DNA from: Paralithodes platypus
Lineage: Eukaryota; Arthropoda; Malacostraca; Decapoda; Lithodidae
Length of the DNA: 64,000 bases
Direction of reading: 5' to 3'
Assembly (NCBI GenBank): GCA_032716605.1
Contig: CM064545.1
Location: 11,563,479-11,627,478, forward strand
The notes beneath the pieces were generated by a model that was given only the letters and a program-made list of their open reading frames with translations, did not search any database and was not told the DNA's origin. Below are positions 1 through 11,286 of this stretch, one piece after another. Position numbers and translations under genes: made by a program. How positions within the stretch are numbered: the stretch's first letter is position 1; the number at the start of each line of letters is the position of its first letter.

Positions 1-176
1 CACATGATTTACGCAAATGAGCAGCTTCGCTTCGTTTCCTAAAAAAATACTCTCTGGTTGATATCCAGCAAACTAATTTGTGGTCCTCTAATCATACTTT
101 CTTGACGCGTTACCTGTCAGTGAAATTAACCAAGCCGCACCTCCAATGTATAGCCCTACGGCAGAAGGTCTAGGTT
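1..176 (+). pseudogene. Tyrosine recombinase C-terminal remnant (DIRS copy 1)
   Basis: This aligns base by base with 32859-33029, the end of the intact DIRS recombinase. The codons for the catalytic tyrosine context (FLTRYLSV) are still readable near position 100-125. An extra base in the HxxR region near position 4 and further changes break the frame, and stops follow. It cannot encode a working enzyme. The family cuts and rejoins DNA through a 3'-phosphotyrosine intermediate and would integrate circular DIRS DNA. Confidence 0.8.
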
Positions 177-547
177 TAAGCATTTGTAATATTTTGGGGA
201 GAAAAGGAGGGGGGAGTGATCAGCTGAGACCTCTCCTCTGCCTTAGATATATATGTGTGTGTAGGTTAAGGATAACCATTATCCATTTTTGTTTTCCTAA
301 AGACTAATAAGTCTAGTCAAGGATGCAATTTATTTTAGTACTTGCTATTTTGAGATACAAAGAACAAACATTTAGTGTTAGTACTCTTTATATTGTGATA
401 CAAGTGTACATAAAATTAATGTGTGTATACATAATCTAGATGAATAGCTTATGTGGTGTGTTAGATCACTGCTTCTGTCAAAGGTCTAGCATGCAAACGG
501 GTGTAACTTTAAGAACGCCATCTGTACCTTTATTTATTTTTTATTAA

Positions 548-972
548 CCCCCTGAGCATCAGCTGATTTATAATAAATGTACGAGGGACCGGCAGTTTGT
601 CATGTTTTTGTTTTCCCTGAAAACACATGGGATGGGTTAGTATTGAAGGAAAAGCCACAATAAAACGCTCACCTAGGTCATTTAGGGGTCTTGCTGGGCG
701 GTGGAAAGCCGCAATGCAATTAACATGGGGAAATGGGTAGGCAAAATACTGGAAAATCACTCCCGCACGCGACCACACGTACGCGGCTGGACTTGGAGGG
801 TTTCCAACCATTGGTATTACTGCGTGGGATACTAAAGCAGTTCCCATACAAATCTGAATCGTCTAGGTGCCGTAGGACAAGAGTAATTAAGCCAGATGCA
901 ACCGTTGCTTCGCTGGGGTTGAGCGTTACAGACATAGGTGACGCATAACGTGCGTTGCTGGAGTAAAGTGGG
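548..972. mobile_element. Candidate TTAA-flanked MITE (family E) inside DIRS copy 1
   Basis: The segment is flanked by TTAA at 544-547 and 973-976. Both ends begin with CCC reading inward and share a short imperfect inverted repeat (CCCCCTGAGCATCAGC against CCCACTTTACTCCAGC). It lies where DIRS copy 1 is longer than the complete DIRS. No protein is encoded. No second copy or clean empty site is present, so the call rests on the flanks and the size discrepancy. Confidence 0.4.
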
Positions 973-1085
973 TTAAACTATGATCTGTCGTAGTGTGTTT
1001 CACTCAACCTTGAGTATTGTGTTAGTGGTTTTTGTTGATATTTATCATGAATGTCCCCCTCCAGACTTGAGATATCAGGCATTTC

Positions 1086-1180
1086 TTCAATGATGGAGGG
1101 GCCATTAATAAATTATAGGACGAGTCCCAAAGGGAAGAATGATAACCTATTATTTAGTAGTGGCCCCGGAATCATTGACG
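1086..1180. repeat. Internal complementary region of DIRS copy 1
   Basis: The second half is the reverse complement of the right terminus at 1533-1600, with a few mismatches. The first half matches the left-terminus complement seen at 33593-33634 in the complete DIRS. In this class the region represents the circle-junction sequence used to complete the ends during replication. Confidence 0.75.
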
Positions 1181-1594
1181 ATTCTGGCCCTCCCATCCAT
1201 CCCCTTCCCATTCATCTGATGTCCTAGAAAGTCTTGGTATGTCAGTAGAGGCAGAATGCTGGCGGGACCAGCTAGGGGACGCTGCTACGAGCATCAGACT
1301 GTCGGGAAAGCGCAGTACTGGTCAGATCAAGTTTATCTATATAATTTTATTTTTTTACCATAATTAACTGTGTTTTCAGTAATGGCATCCGCATCATGCA
1401 TGGACGAGTTCGTGAGTGTTTTGTGCGTTCGCTCACGATGATATGGTTATTGTCTGTTTTATGCTCCTAGGCGGGTATTTGAAATGGTGAGCCATGAGTT
1501 GAAAGAGAGGCCATAACTTTGTTAAGGCATTTTGTCAATGATTCCGGGGCCACTACTAAATACTAGGTTTTCATTCTTCCCTTCGGGACTCAAA

Positions 1595-1596
<2 letters not shown>

Positions 1597-1660
<64 letters not shown>
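1597..1660. repeat. (TA)n microsatellite at the DIRS copy 1 end
   Basis: An uninterrupted TA run begins at the terminal bases of DIRS copy 1 and ends just before the fold-back element. Confidence 0.9.
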
Positions 1661-1661
<1 letters not shown>

Positions 1662-1676
1662 TATATACTGTATAAT

Positions 1677-1770
1677 ATATCTTGAGAGAATAGACTAAAT
1701 TAAGCTTGGTGTTCCAAAGTTTAATTTTTCCCGCGAGATTTACTACATACATATTTGTGATTTAGTCACC

Positions 1771-1836
<66 letters not shown>

Positions 1837-2043
1837 GTTTCTAATCTCTCAGTGGGGTTCGAACCCCACTGAGAGATTAGAAACATTTAGTGGTTCACGT
1901 GTATATGTGATATATACTCAATATATATATATATATATATATGGAGACTAAATCACAAATACGCGTGATCAAATTATGTAGTAAATCTTGCAGGAAATAT
2001 TAAACATTGGAACACCAAGCTTTAGTCTATTCTCTCAAGATAT
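1677..2043. repeat. Fold-back palindrome, 367 bp, with a perfect 52-bp core
   Basis: Positions 1835-1886 are a perfect palindrome with no spacer, centred on GTTCGAAC. About 70-bp outer arms (1677-1748 and 1975-2043) are inverted copies of each other with few mismatches. An inner pair containing GTGATTTAGTC and its complement, plus two TA runs, also pair. All levels share the same centre near 1860. No coding sequence is seen. It may be a fold-back transposon or a cruciform-prone palindrome. Confidence 0.85.
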
Positions 2044-3885
2044 CTTCAGGGTAATACAAGAATACAGTGGGAGTCAGAGGCTTAAATACCCCTTCTACAT
2101 CATCGGTGAGATGCTAACTAGCATATTTACGGTACACAAAAAGTGTTGCCATCTTACTGCCTTTACCGATTATTTTTACATTACACGTTTTCTTTAACAC
2201 AGCATATGTTTATACAATTAGATATTCTTTACATTGGTATTTGTCTAAAAGGTTCACTGTTAGCATTAATCATATATATTTATTGAACAAATCAATAATC
2301 TAAAAATAAATAACAACTATAGCATTGGCGTCTACAAAAAATGCCTATATGTATAATATAACCTAAATTTATGTACATACACAAGTGAACTAATGAAAAT
2401 AAATAAATATATATATATATATATATATAAATATATATATATATACACACACATACACATACCGGTATATACAATATTTAGCATATATTGACGTGCGTCC
2501 AAAAAAAAAAAAAACATATATAAAATAAAAATATATAAATATATATACAGTAAATATCAGAACACAACATCGTACACAGATCAAATACTATTAAAAACAC
2601 GTGTAGGTTACCTAAGAGGTTTACCAGACTTGACTTATTGACCTCACCAAAAGGTCAGGTCAACAACAGATGTACGGACATTGTATAATAAAGGAGAAAG
2701 ATGGTTGGGGTTACAGTTACTGGCTTGATTGTATCTTGTATTATGAAAAGCATACGATCCTAATTCTAATTGCAATTTTAATGGAGGTTAATGCTAGTTA
2801 TATTTTAGGTATTGTATATGGTAGTACATCATGGACGTCCCTTTAACTAAACAAATAAAATAGAAAAGAGATTACAAACAGAGCATTACTAGTAGTAGAG
2901 TTCTTGTTGATTGTCATGGCAAGGTTCTACTGCAAACAAATGACTTAAACTGCCGTTTTCCTTATCTTCTTCCTCTGTAATGAAAAGTCGAACAAGGGAA
3001 TAGAAAACAGAAGATTATTCCATTTGAGTAAATTGGATTCCAAACCGTTCTCTTCAGCAGCAGGTTGTTGAAGTCAATTGATCTGAATTTGATTTTAGTG
3101 ACAACACATAGCCTAACACCGACAGAGACCTTGTTATGTAGCCTATATACTACGCTGCGAACAAATAGATAACATTTACGGTCACTTATTTCCTTTCTTT
3201 TTGTCTATGTGTATGAAGGAGACAAAAGGCAAAGCGGCCTGTAAGAAATGCCCCCCCCCCCCCCCCCACCCCTCACCCCAAGGTTGAAAGAGTGATGGAG
3301 AGCCAAAATTAAGGTACATTAGAGGACATTTAGGTGGTGTGTGGGAAAGCAGTGTGGTGTGCTTGTAAAGTGTAGTGAAATAGATAGGAGGAGGAGGTGT
3401 TTGTGGGAGTTAGAGTTAGATGGATTCTTTACTGTGTAGGTGAGGCACACCAGAAACAGTAGAGGAAGCCATGCAAATAAAACAGGAGCTCCAGCAACTC
3501 TTTATCATATGCCTATGTGGTGTTCCCTAGGTACTGCCCTGCTCGATTGGCGCCTATAATCTCCTCAACAATAGTTGACGACCAACTAATGAATGTGATA
3601 CCAGCAGTCACAAATTTATATGGCCGTCAAAATTTGCTATTAATGACCTGTCCAAACATATTGATTATTGCCAAACATATTGATTATTGCCAAACAATCT
3701 TCTTTATGTTTATACATTTTAAATTAAATTTATTCAGTTCATTTACAATTATTATTAACTTTTTAATAACCATCAATGAAGTAAATATTCCTGTTTCATT
3801 CAGAGATGATTGAATCTTGGTGTAGCCCATATTGCCTCAGTTGAATATTTAATTCCTCATATTGCTAAAACATACCTGGGCTTCC
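2044..3885. other. No gene seen; simple repeats only
   Basis: AT-rich sequence with a TA-rich microsatellite near 2405-2450, an A run near 2500 and a C run near 3251-3268. The open frames are short, unlike any family I recognise, and consistent with chance. Confidence 0.6.
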
Positions 3886-3889
3886 TTAA

Positions 3890-4984
3890 CCCGAGAACAG
3901 CGCGCAGACTCTTAAGAGGTTTTGGTGGTGAAAGACGACGAGGCTCTTAACCCTTAATTAGCGGCTCACCACATAAGTCGAGTTAAATAAAGCTGGACTA
4001 TGTGGCGGCGCTCGACATAGGTCGAGTGGCAATTTCAGCACGTAATGTTGCTGAGAGAGAGAGACAAGTGGTGGCAGGAGACTAGCGAGCGTATGACTGC
4101 TCCAGACCACCGCGGCGAACCTACTGACACGAATCTCAGCTCCCTCCTCCCTCTCTCACTCGCTACATACTGAATTATATGGGGAAAGTACCGAATTACA
4201 TGCTTTTTGCACTCGCGTTGCACGGTTATTGCAAGAAAACTAGCCATCATAAAAGGATCGTTATGGTGTCATTCGAAAGCTCTGTTTATGCCCTTTCAGG
4301 GATAGGTACTTGTTTTACGTTCTGGGTCTTATTTAGGCATGAAAATGATCACGTAAACAGCCCTATTTTGGCTAAAAACACCCCGCTGGGCGGTACATAT
4401 AAATAAACCGCATAGGCCGCTCGTAAGGTGTTAAGATCCAAGGCCTAAAAAAAAGCCTTTTAAAAGGCCCCAGTAGATATTAAAAGAAAGGAATATGTGA
4501 TTAAGTTATATAAATCCCCTCCATACCTCTTATCACTCCTCCACATGTGTCAAAACTTCCTCCTTCCCCCCCTCCTCCCTCCTTCAATTATCACCTATTG
4601 TTCCTCTTATTCCTTTGTTTATCAGTTTATTTACCGTGCCAATATCTCCAACCCGGTTCTAAGGTGTTCTGCGCATATCTAGTGCGTGGGGAGAGAGAGA
4701 GACCTCAGTCTCGCTTCAGGCCTCGAGAGAGGAGGGTGTACGTCTCGTTCGCCTCACACTTCATGACTGGAGGGTCGGCAATAATTTGTCTTTTTCACCC
4801 CCCAAATAATATTCCCACTTGTTTTATTGTTGTTATATGTTAATATCTTCATATCAAACGTAAAATAGGCGCATATGAATAAGTAATAGCACTATTTATC
4901 GTAAAATTACGATTTTAGGCGGGAATGAATAATATCGTCGCTTGGCGGTAGGGTGCGCACTACTAATAGCTCGCGCTTAACGGG
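3890..4984 (+). mobile_element. TTAA-flanked MITE family B, copy 1, with a nested MITE
   Basis: Flanked by TTAA at 3886-3889 and 4985-4988. Both ends start CCCG reading inward and give an imperfect terminal inverted repeat. Apart from the nested segment it aligns along its length with 54731-55348. Removing the nested MITE and one TTAA (484 bp) leaves 611 bp against 618 bp in copy 2. TTAA target duplication and CCC ends are typical of piggyBac-type non-autonomous elements; no transposase is present. Confidence 0.75.
3951..4430 (+). mobile_element. TTAA-flanked MITE family A, copy 1
   Basis: A 480-bp segment flanked by TTAA at 3947-3950 and 4431-4434. Inward-reading ends CCCTTAATTAGCGGC and CACCTTACGAGCGGCC form an imperfect terminal inverted repeat. 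It aligns with 12742-13220 and with the split copy at 40396-49468, both in the opposite orientation. Family B copy 2 shows the empty site: a single TTAA between the same flanking bases. Probably mobilised by a piggyBac-type transposase from elsewhere. Confidence 0.8.
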
Positions 4985-4988
4985 TTAA

Positions 4989-6007
4989 CTGAAGTCACAA
5001 AATCTTAACTGACGAGCAGCTAACCGTATTACTTATAAAGTATGTATGCTTTCGCCATTACCGAGTGGATGCGGACAGTTGGCTAAATAATAAAAGAACA
5101 ATTATCAATAACCATTTTAATTACAAATGTGCTCCCGTCCTTGAATATACCAAGACGTATTACATCCTTTTTATTGATTTAAACATTCTCCAATAGTAAA
5201 TTATGAGTTAAACGTCCTTTAATTGAGACAATTCGGCGCATCTCTTCCATGGTATAAGGAGTCATGTTAACACCCATAGCTGAATAATCCCTCCTCCACA
5301 ATGTGTGTGTGTGTGTTAGAATTAATATATAATATGCTAGAGCAAATCTGGTTATTGGTGAGTCCTACTAACGGGGAGATTTAAATATTCTATATATAAA
5401 TACGATGCAATACAAATGCAAGTTATATAATGGGTACAGAACACTTTTATTTATGCAAAATTGGATATAAGCTCACTCACAATAAATGGGAAAAATAAAC
5501 ATACAATAGAGCATAATTATACAATTCACAAGAAATAATATAGAATCACAGTTTTACTTGAGTTTGGGACGAAAACTTGCATGCTGTAACGCGTGCTCAG
5601 AATACTTAAACAACATGTGCCAAATCTATGGAGGCAATTATCTCTTGATATGGGTTCTCAGATCAAATTAAACTTTTGCTTTACATAATTTGAGGTACAT
5701 AAGTTCGACTTATACAGATGGAAATGGTCTTTCTTATTGGCACAAAGTCATGTTTTCTCTACTCTTTCGACTATAGTTTAATCAATTTACATATAATATA
5801 AATAATTAACTAATAGGGAATCACTAAAATAACGTGTGCGCGATCGGGTGTTGGGGTGTTTTCAAAATTACATTTCTACTGTTTAATATCCCTTATAATG
5901 TAGATTCGGGAATACCCAATCGTAAGTTTACGATGTTTTGATTTCCTGAAGGGTTATAACACGATTTAGCAAAAAGGGACTCTAAAAGTTTGAGAAACTT
6001 CTACTAT
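4989..6007. other. No gene seen
   Basis: AT-rich, with a short TG run near 5303-5315. No recognisable element ends or coding sequence. Confidence 0.6.
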
Positions 6008-6590
6008 TTAAGTTAGTGATATCCCCGTTGCCGGAAGGGGATTTGGTGATATTTCGTAGGCTTGGTGTAATGGACTTCTGTTACGGCACTCATCTTTCTT
6101 GGGTGTCTGATTAGGCCTGGACTTCTGTGGGGTGCAACTTGTTGATTTCCTCCTCTCTCTTTTGCTGATGCTAGGTCTTGAACCACTAGCTGTGCAAGGT
6201 TTCGGACCACATGCAGGTAAAAGAGTAGAGGTGATTCTCTGCTTACGTAGTTCTAGTCGATGACCTAGAGAGTGAGTATCGAGCATCAATATTACGTTAG
6301 GTTGCACATTCGTTGATGTCGTACACAACGATTCATTCTTTGGACCTGATTTGCTATTCTCGTAACTATCAGATTGACCAGAGCTTTTGCTTTATTCAGT
6401 CTTTGGACCTGATGGGCTAGTATCGAACCTAGCTTTCCCTGGCTCATACCTAGGAGTGAACCAATCTTTAGACCTGGACGAGCTCGTACTGAACCTAACA
6501 GAATTACTGCTGTCAGGTTGGTTGACATAGTCTGTCCTATTTCTGCATATTCTGGGTTCTGCTATGGGTGGGCTAGAAGAGCATGATCAT
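6008..6590 (-). pseudogene. Unrecognised Ser/Lys/Arg-rich broken ORF
   Basis: A minus-strand frame is open from about 6328 to 6008. It can be read upstream to about 6590 with one in-frame stop at 6392-6394. The product would be rich in Ser, Lys, Arg, Pro and Gln, with three degenerate blocks built around SGPK/SRSKD-type segments spaced about 70 bases apart. The composition resembles an RNA-binding GAG or ORF1 tail, but I do not recognise a family. It lies just beyond the 3' end of the CR1 element, so it may be the older sequence the CR1 entered. It could also be chance. Confidence 0.3.
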
Positions 6591-7208
6591 GTGTTGTTGT
6601 TGTCTCGTCAGTTTCTGGCGGCATGGTTAATAGATGTAGGCTGGCGCATGGGCATCTGCGCATGTGAAGGGCGTGCAAGTACTCTCTCGTGGAGCTCTTT
6701 GTGTCCTTTTGTCGCGGTACTTGTGGTGGTCTGAATGGCTGCAATTATTAATGTTGGCATAACAATTTGTCATTTGTCTACTTCTTTGGAAATCACTTTC
6801 ATAGAGCAACTTTCCACCAATCTTCAGACTAGCGGCGGATCCCCAGATCGACTGTGGTGATTGTCACCTAAACATCTACAAAAGTACAAAAGTACAAAGT
6901 AAAGTACAACAGTAAATAAAATGTATCGAGTTAATCACAAACAGAGAATGCCATTAGGTGCTTGGATTTTTCTGATATGCATGAGTATTACAAAGGAGTA
7001 CAAAGGAAATCAAGCAACAACAGATCTAGTGACCCTTCTAGGTTGCTTGTCCTCCAAAACACTGAGGATCACGTGTCCAAACAGTGGTTTAGAGTGGGTA
7101 AGGGAACATTGGAAAGGGAATTACTGCCCTGGAACTAATGTCCGTGGCAGGATTAGGAAGTTACTAGGGGACAGATGGGTTAGTAACTGAGGGGGGGATA
7201 AAATAAAG

Positions 7209-10022
7209 TTATTCATTTACAAACGCAGTCAGTCGCGGGTTTGAAGCGAGATATTTGTCTATGCGGAGTTTAAATGAATCAACGGTGATGCAGTCTATAA
7301 CGTTTCGGGGAAGCCCATTCCACAAGTTGACAACTCGATTGAAGAAGAAATTCTTGAATTCGTGTGAGTTAAAAGATTTACCAATAATTTTGCAACCGTT
7401 TCCCCGCGTGTAATTAGATTGGTCGATAGTGAAGTACTTACTACAGTTCATATTGTCGATGCCTTTGATGATTTTGAACACTTGAATTAAGTCACCTCTT
7501 AATCTGCGCTGGGTTAAAGGAAATAGATTTGATTCTCTAAGACGCTCTTCGTATGGTTTGTTCTTTAGGCTAGGTATCATTTTGGTAACTCTACGTTGAA
7601 CTCGTTCTGGCTTGTTTATATCTTTTTGGTAATAAGGGCACCAGGATTGAACGCAGTATTCCAGAAGAGGGCGGACTAAGGAATTGTAAAGGGTTAGGAT
7701 AACATCTTTGGATTTATGCTCAAATGACCTGCCTATAAAGCCAATTATTTTGTTTGCCTTCTTAACAACTTCTGAACATTGTTGACTCGGTTTTAGGTTA
7801 CTCGATATTGTTACTCCCAGATCGGTTTCTCTGTTTACATTCTTAAGCTGAGTGCCATTCATCGAATAGTTTGCTTTCTCATTTAGGTATCCGATATGTA
7901 GTACTTGACATTTATCCGCATTGAAACTCATTTGCCAAATTTGGGCCCAACATGACAATTTATCTAGATTGTGTTGCATATTGTCAACTTGTTCTTTTGA
8001 GAGTACGCTATTTGCAATTTTTGTATCGTCAGCAAATTTTGATAGTGTACAGGTGAGGCCCTCATCTATGTCGTTGATGTAAATTAGAAAGAGAATTGGT
8101 CCTAGTACCGATCCCTGGGGTACCCCGCTACTTACATTGGTCCATTTAGATGCCTTACCGTTTATGACTACTCTTTGCTTTCTGTCGCTGAGCCAATTTT
8201 CTATCCATTTCAACACACCGTCTTGTATTCCATGCGCTTTTAGTTTTAGCAGTAAACGTTTGTGGGGAACTTTGTCAAAGGCCTTTTGAAAATCAAGGTA
8301 TATAATATCTACAGCTTTACTCTCATCGTAGAGGTTGAGGATATCGTGGAAGAAGTCTAAGAGGTTTGTTAAACAGGAACGTTTTTTACGAAAGCCGTGT
8401 TGAGTATCTTTAAGTATGTTATTTTCCTCTAAGTGATTTACGAGTCTGTCTCGTATGACCGTTTCTAGCATTTTACATACAACTGAGGTTAAGCTAATTG
8501 GACGATAGTTACTGGGTAGGGATTTGCTGCCTTTTTTGAATATCGGTGTTACGTTGGCTAGCTTCCACTGATCAGGCATAGTTCCAGACTGCAAGGATTT
8601 ATTGAAAAGTAATGTCAGTGGTTTGGAGAGCTCATCCTTAGCTTCCTTCAGAACTCTAGGCGAGATTGTATCAGGTCCAGGCGTTTTATTTACCTTGAGT
8701 TTATCTAAACAATTCAATACTTCTCTCTCTGTAATGGTGATATTGCTTAGAACATCTGAATTATCAATCTGAATCGGCGATGGTGTAGGGATATCACTGA
8801 GGTCTTCTGTTGTAAAAACTGATGCGAAGAAGGTATTGAGGGCATTACTCATTTGTACTTCGTCTTTGGTGTATTCTCCATTTTCATCGACTAATGGTCC
8901 AACAGTTGAAGTAACTACTTTTTTCTTTCTGATATAACTATAGAATTCTTTCGGGTTTGTTTTACTTTGATTCGCAATATGTAACTCTAAGGTCTTTTTA
9001 CTTTGCTTAATTAACTTTTTGGCTTTGCGTCGTAGCTCTACAAATTTCACCCGTTCTTCGTCATTTTGTGAGGATTTTAATCTATCATTAGCAAATTTTT
9101 TAGCAAGCAGGCAGTTTGAAATATCTTTATTCCACCATTTGGGCTAATTATTATGGCCTGGCCGCCGTATTTTCGATGGTATGCAGTCTTGCACTGCTTT
9201 TAGGTAAGTGGTTTCGAATAACTTCCAAGATGTATTTATGTCATTATTGTTAATTAAAAAGCTCCAGTCAGTTTCTTTAAACATAGCTCTAAGTTTATGG
9301 AAGTTTGCTTTCTTGAAATTAGGGACTTTTTCGATGCTACTATTTGGTTCGTTACTAGTAAACTTTAAAGTGAAAGTTATCGTACGATGGTCGCTGTTAC
9401 TGAATTCATCACCAACATTCAAATTCTCTATTAATTCTTCTTTTGTTGCAAGTACAATGTCAAGAACGTTATTACCACGGGTCGGCGTTCGAACAAATTG
9501 ATAAAGCGAACTCTCTTGCAAGTTCGTATACAAGTCATGTCCGGAGTGTGAAGTAAGAGTATCGCCCCATTTGGTCACAGGTAAATTAAAGTCGCCAAAA
9601 ATTACGGTATCTTGTGAGTTACTTACATCTGCAATTTGTTCATAAATTTCTCGGTCAGTTTGCACTGATTGAGCTGGAGGTCTGTATATTAATGCAAGTA
9701 TTATTTTTGTACCTTTATTATTCTTTATTAGCACAAAAGATGCGTCGACGTTCACAATTTGAGGTTTTGACAAGAGGGTAGGGTTAAGACTTTCTTTGAT
9801 ATAAAGTAAAACGCCACCTCCATTTCGATTTATTCGGCTTTTCTCAAACATTACATAACCGGGAAGTGAATACTCTGCTAAAAAGTCTCTATCTTCTGTA
9901 TTGAGCCAAGATTCTGTTATGCCAATCACATCATAATTTTCTGTAAATACTAGCTCCTCTAAATCTGAAAATTTATTGCGTATGCTACGAGCGTTTGCAT
10001 AGAAAACCTTTAAATTGTTATT
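7209..10022 (-). pseudogene. CR1 ORF2: APE endonuclease plus reverse transcriptase, one internal stop
   Basis: The frame is open from 10022 to 7209 except for one TAG at 9146-9144, so endonuclease and RT are in the same frame and separated by a single nonsense change. The endonuclease part (about 10000-9150) shows the NARSIRNK start, ITESWL, a GGGVLLYIK strand, FGDFNLP and SDHR motifs. The RT part has KVNKTPGPDTISPRVLK, NYRPISLTSVVCKMLE, DFQKAFDKVPH, GVPQGSVLGPILFLIYIND and the catalytic FADD. It ends VNE-stop. No ATG precedes the endonuclease in frame; a stop lies at 10025-10023, so the true start is not visible and may involve a further lesion. RT primes cDNA at the nick made by the endonuclease. 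Confidence 0.88.
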
Positions 10023-10170
10023 TTAGAACTCACGGAACGCTCTTAAATAATATTTTTGGTTCTTGTCGGATCTACATTTATGTTCATGGCTGTCCTCGGT
10101 CCTCGCTGTCTTCGGTCCTTATCGCTGGTGGTCCTCGGTTGCCTCTGTTTTTTTCTTGGCGTTGGATGAT

Positions 10171-11286
10171 TTATGTCACTGCTGCTTCTTCTCGGATGGC
10201 GTTTTTTGATCCATGGCTGCGGACTGCTTCGTGTAGGAGACGACCCATGCGTGCTGAACCCACAGGGTTTAGATGAGTGCCATCCTTGCGGAACAGAGTA
10301 GGCTGGTTGTAGAAGTTGTCCCAGAGGTTGATGAATTCAACTTCTTCCCTCAGACACAAATATTTTAGTCGGCTATTTGTGCTGAAGGCCTTGTCGCAGA
10401 ATTTATCAGGTGGTTCGATCTTGGGGAGAATGCCTGAGATGATGATATTCCTTGACTTGTTTTTGTAGTGCTGGATCATCTTGCGATATTTCTCCATCAA
10501 CTCTTCGGATCTGGTGCGCATGACGTCATTTGAACCAGCATGGATGACAAAAAGGGTATTTTCATTTGCATCCTTTGTGGTATCTTCGAAGGCTTCCACA
10601 ATGTCGTCCAGTCCAGCTCCTGGGATGCAAAATATTTTTCGTTGATTTGGGACTCTGTCGCAGAACTCTTCGACCTGTCCTCGTAGGATGGAATCCCCAA
10701 CGAGCCTGGTCTCTTCTGGTTCGTCTTCCATCTCTACCAATATCTCAAATCTGTTTGACATTGTGACTGGTAGATGAGACCTTTTCTGCGTTGGCCGTGC
10801 ACCGTTCCTCACTGGTGTAAATCCGGAAACCTGTGGTGGCGGGACTCTACGTACAGGTCGGGGAGAGGAGTGGTTAGAACGGGGGCGAGGGGTTGGTACT
10901 GTTCGTGCTAGCAGGCTTCTTGCACGAGGAGTGGGGGAGAGACTAAGGTGAACAGGGCGGCTGTCCTGGTTTGATGTCGGCTCAGGTTCGTCAGAAGCAT
11001 CTGCTGCAGTGTCTACTGCAGGTGTTGGATTGTTGGCAGATGACGTTGGGGCGGTGGTGGATGCTGGAGTTGAAACAATTGGAGTTAGTGATACTCCAAC
11101 GTTGAGTATTACAAACTCTTGGAGTGATTCCAGCTTCCTGGTGAGGGCGTTGATCTTGTTGTGGGCTTCATCCAATTTTGCTGTCAAATCCTCTCGTTGC
11201 TGGCAGAGTCGGCAGACTTGTGGATCGGTAGGAGCAAACATGGAAGCACCAAACCTACCGGCGCAGTTCGTACAGGCACGAGGCAT
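10171..11286 (-). CDS. CR1 ORF1 protein: zinc finger, coiled coil, SGNH/GDSL esterase
   Basis: A 371-residue intact frame starting at ATG 11286-11284. Cys5, Cys8, Cys25 and Cys28 form a C-x2-C...C-x2-C zinc site. A heptad-like coiled coil follows (about 29-62), then a long Pro/Ser/Thr/Ala-rich linker. The C-terminal half is an SGNH hydrolase fold: VGDSIL (nucleophile Ser block), HAGSND (Gly/Asn block) and KDGTHLN (catalytic Asp-x-x-His). Esterase-bearing ORF1 proteins are known from CR1-like LINEs; they are thought to aid RNA binding or membrane-associated steps, but the true substrate is not established. The gap to ORF2 is about 150 bp. An intact ORF1 beside an ORF2 with a single stop suggests a fairly recent copy. 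Confidence 0.88.
   Translation of the reverse strand: MPRACTNCAGRFGASMFAPTDPQVCRLCQQREDLTAKLDEAHNKINALTRKLESLQEFVILNVGVSLTPIVSTPASTTAPTSSANNPTPAVDTAADASDEPEPTSNQDSRPVHLSLSPTPRARSLLARTVPTPRPRSNHSSPRPVRRVPPPQVSGFTPVRNGARPTQKRSHLPVTMSNRFEILVEMEDEPEETRLVGDSILRGQVEEFCDRVPNQRKIFCIPGAGLDDIVEAFEDTTKDANENTLFVIHAGSNDVMRTRSEELMEKYRKMIQHYKNKSRNIIISGILPKIEPPDKFCDKAFSTNSRLKYLCLREEVEFINLWDNFYNQPTLFRKDGTHLNPVGSARMGRLLHEAVRSHGSKNAIREEAAVT

Larger units (their letters stand above)
1..1600 (+). mobile_element. 3' end of a degraded DIRS-like retrotransposon (copy 1)
   Basis: The first 176 bases match the 3' end of the tyrosine recombinase gene of the complete DIRS element at 25447-34121. Positions 1086-1180 match its internal complementary region, and 1533-1600 match its right terminus. 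The internal region and the right terminus are reverse complements of each other, as DIRS architecture requires. The rest of the element lies outside the window to the left. The recombinase-to-internal-region distance is about 340 bp longer than in the complete copy, which fits an extra insertion (candidate at 548-972). The copy has diverged well beyond the complete one and is older. Confidence 0.85.

Noticed and set aside
3517..3813. 98-codon ORF
   Set aside because: No recognisable motif and low-complexity AT-rich second half; consistent with chance.
4179..4406. Conserved peptide SFESSVYALSGI...HE, also seen in antisense at 12800-13063 and 40400-40615
   Set aside because: It recurs only because the family A MITE recurs. 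The frame is short and differs in extent between copies, so nucleotide conservation of the MITE explains it.
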